Below are positions 5,081-5,181 of a stretch of 5,181 nucleotides of DNA, piece after piece (the stretch's first letter is position 1; the number at the start of each line of letters is the position of its first letter). The position numbers and the translations under genes were made by a program. A model generated the notes under the pieces. The model ran no database searches, was not told the origin of the DNA, and worked only from the letters and a program-made list of their open reading frames with translations. This DNA is from Sneathiella sp. Lineage in GTDB: Bacteria; Pseudomonadota; Alphaproteobacteria; Sneathiellales; Sneathiellaceae. Location of the stretch: positions 1-5,181 of the forward strand of contig JAESPT010000346.1 in the NCBI GenBank assembly GCA_016765515.1, in the 5' to 3' direction.

Positions 5081-5181
5081 GAAAAAACCTCCTTGAATCT
5101 TCTTCTTGTTTTGCCGCCATCCAAGTCTGTCGGTGAAGGAGGCATTCCATAATATGGTGTAATAGAATGGAAAATCGACAA
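5081..5181 (-). promoter_or_regulatory. Upstream region of the DUF1330 gene
   Basis: This region contains the strong ribosome binding site AAGGAGGT (5087-5094) and, farther up, a perfect 11-bp palindrome CCATAATATGG (5147-5157) that also offers an AT-rich -10-like TATTAT on the minus strand. A -35 at standard spacing is not clear. No coding region is seen before the window edge. Confidence 0.35.

Overview
The window looks like chromosomal DNA of a proteobacterium, most likely an alphaproteobacterium. The reasons are the style of the AnmK C-terminus, the moderate GC content, strong Shine-Dalgarno sites and classical Sec signal peptides. The lineage is an inference from sequence character only; no marker here fixes the genus.

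Layout. (1) Positions 1-440 (+) hold the 3' end of anmK, a cell-wall recycling kinase unrelated to the rest. (2) Positions 452-709 (-) encode a small unknown protein with one C-terminal membrane helix, convergent with anmK. (3) Positions 744-773 form an intrinsic terminator that closes the main minus-strand operon. (4) Positions 808-4023 (-) are the core. In transcription order they encode a NirK-type copper nitrite reductase, a diheme cytochrome c, a monoheme cytochrome c and a two-domain multicopper oxidase, all with export signals. The two cytochrome genes overlap by 4 bp, and a strong hairpin lies between nirK and the cytochromes. (5) Positions 4024-4214 are a divergent control region with two copies of an NsrR-type operator arranged as an exact 25-bp inverted repeat. 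(6) Positions 4215-4652 (+) encode NsrR, the Fe-S nitric oxide sensor and repressor. (7) Positions 4766-5080 (-) encode a DUF1330 protein with its own strong ribosome binding site. The last 100 bases are its upstream region.

How the genes work together. NsrR should repress the divergent operon until NO or nitrite stress damages its cluster. The operon would then supply a periplasmic nitrite/NO-handling set: NirK reduces nitrite to NO, two c-type cytochromes carry electrons, and a type-C-like two-domain multicopper oxidase completes the set. The gene content matches the ncgABC-nirK cluster known from ammonia oxidisers such as Nitrosomonas europaea, where NsrR was first described. Here nirK is first rather than last, and no ammonia-oxidation gene is visible. 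The job may therefore be nitrite/NO tolerance or partial denitrification. The role of the oxidase and cytochromes is the least understood part of the window.
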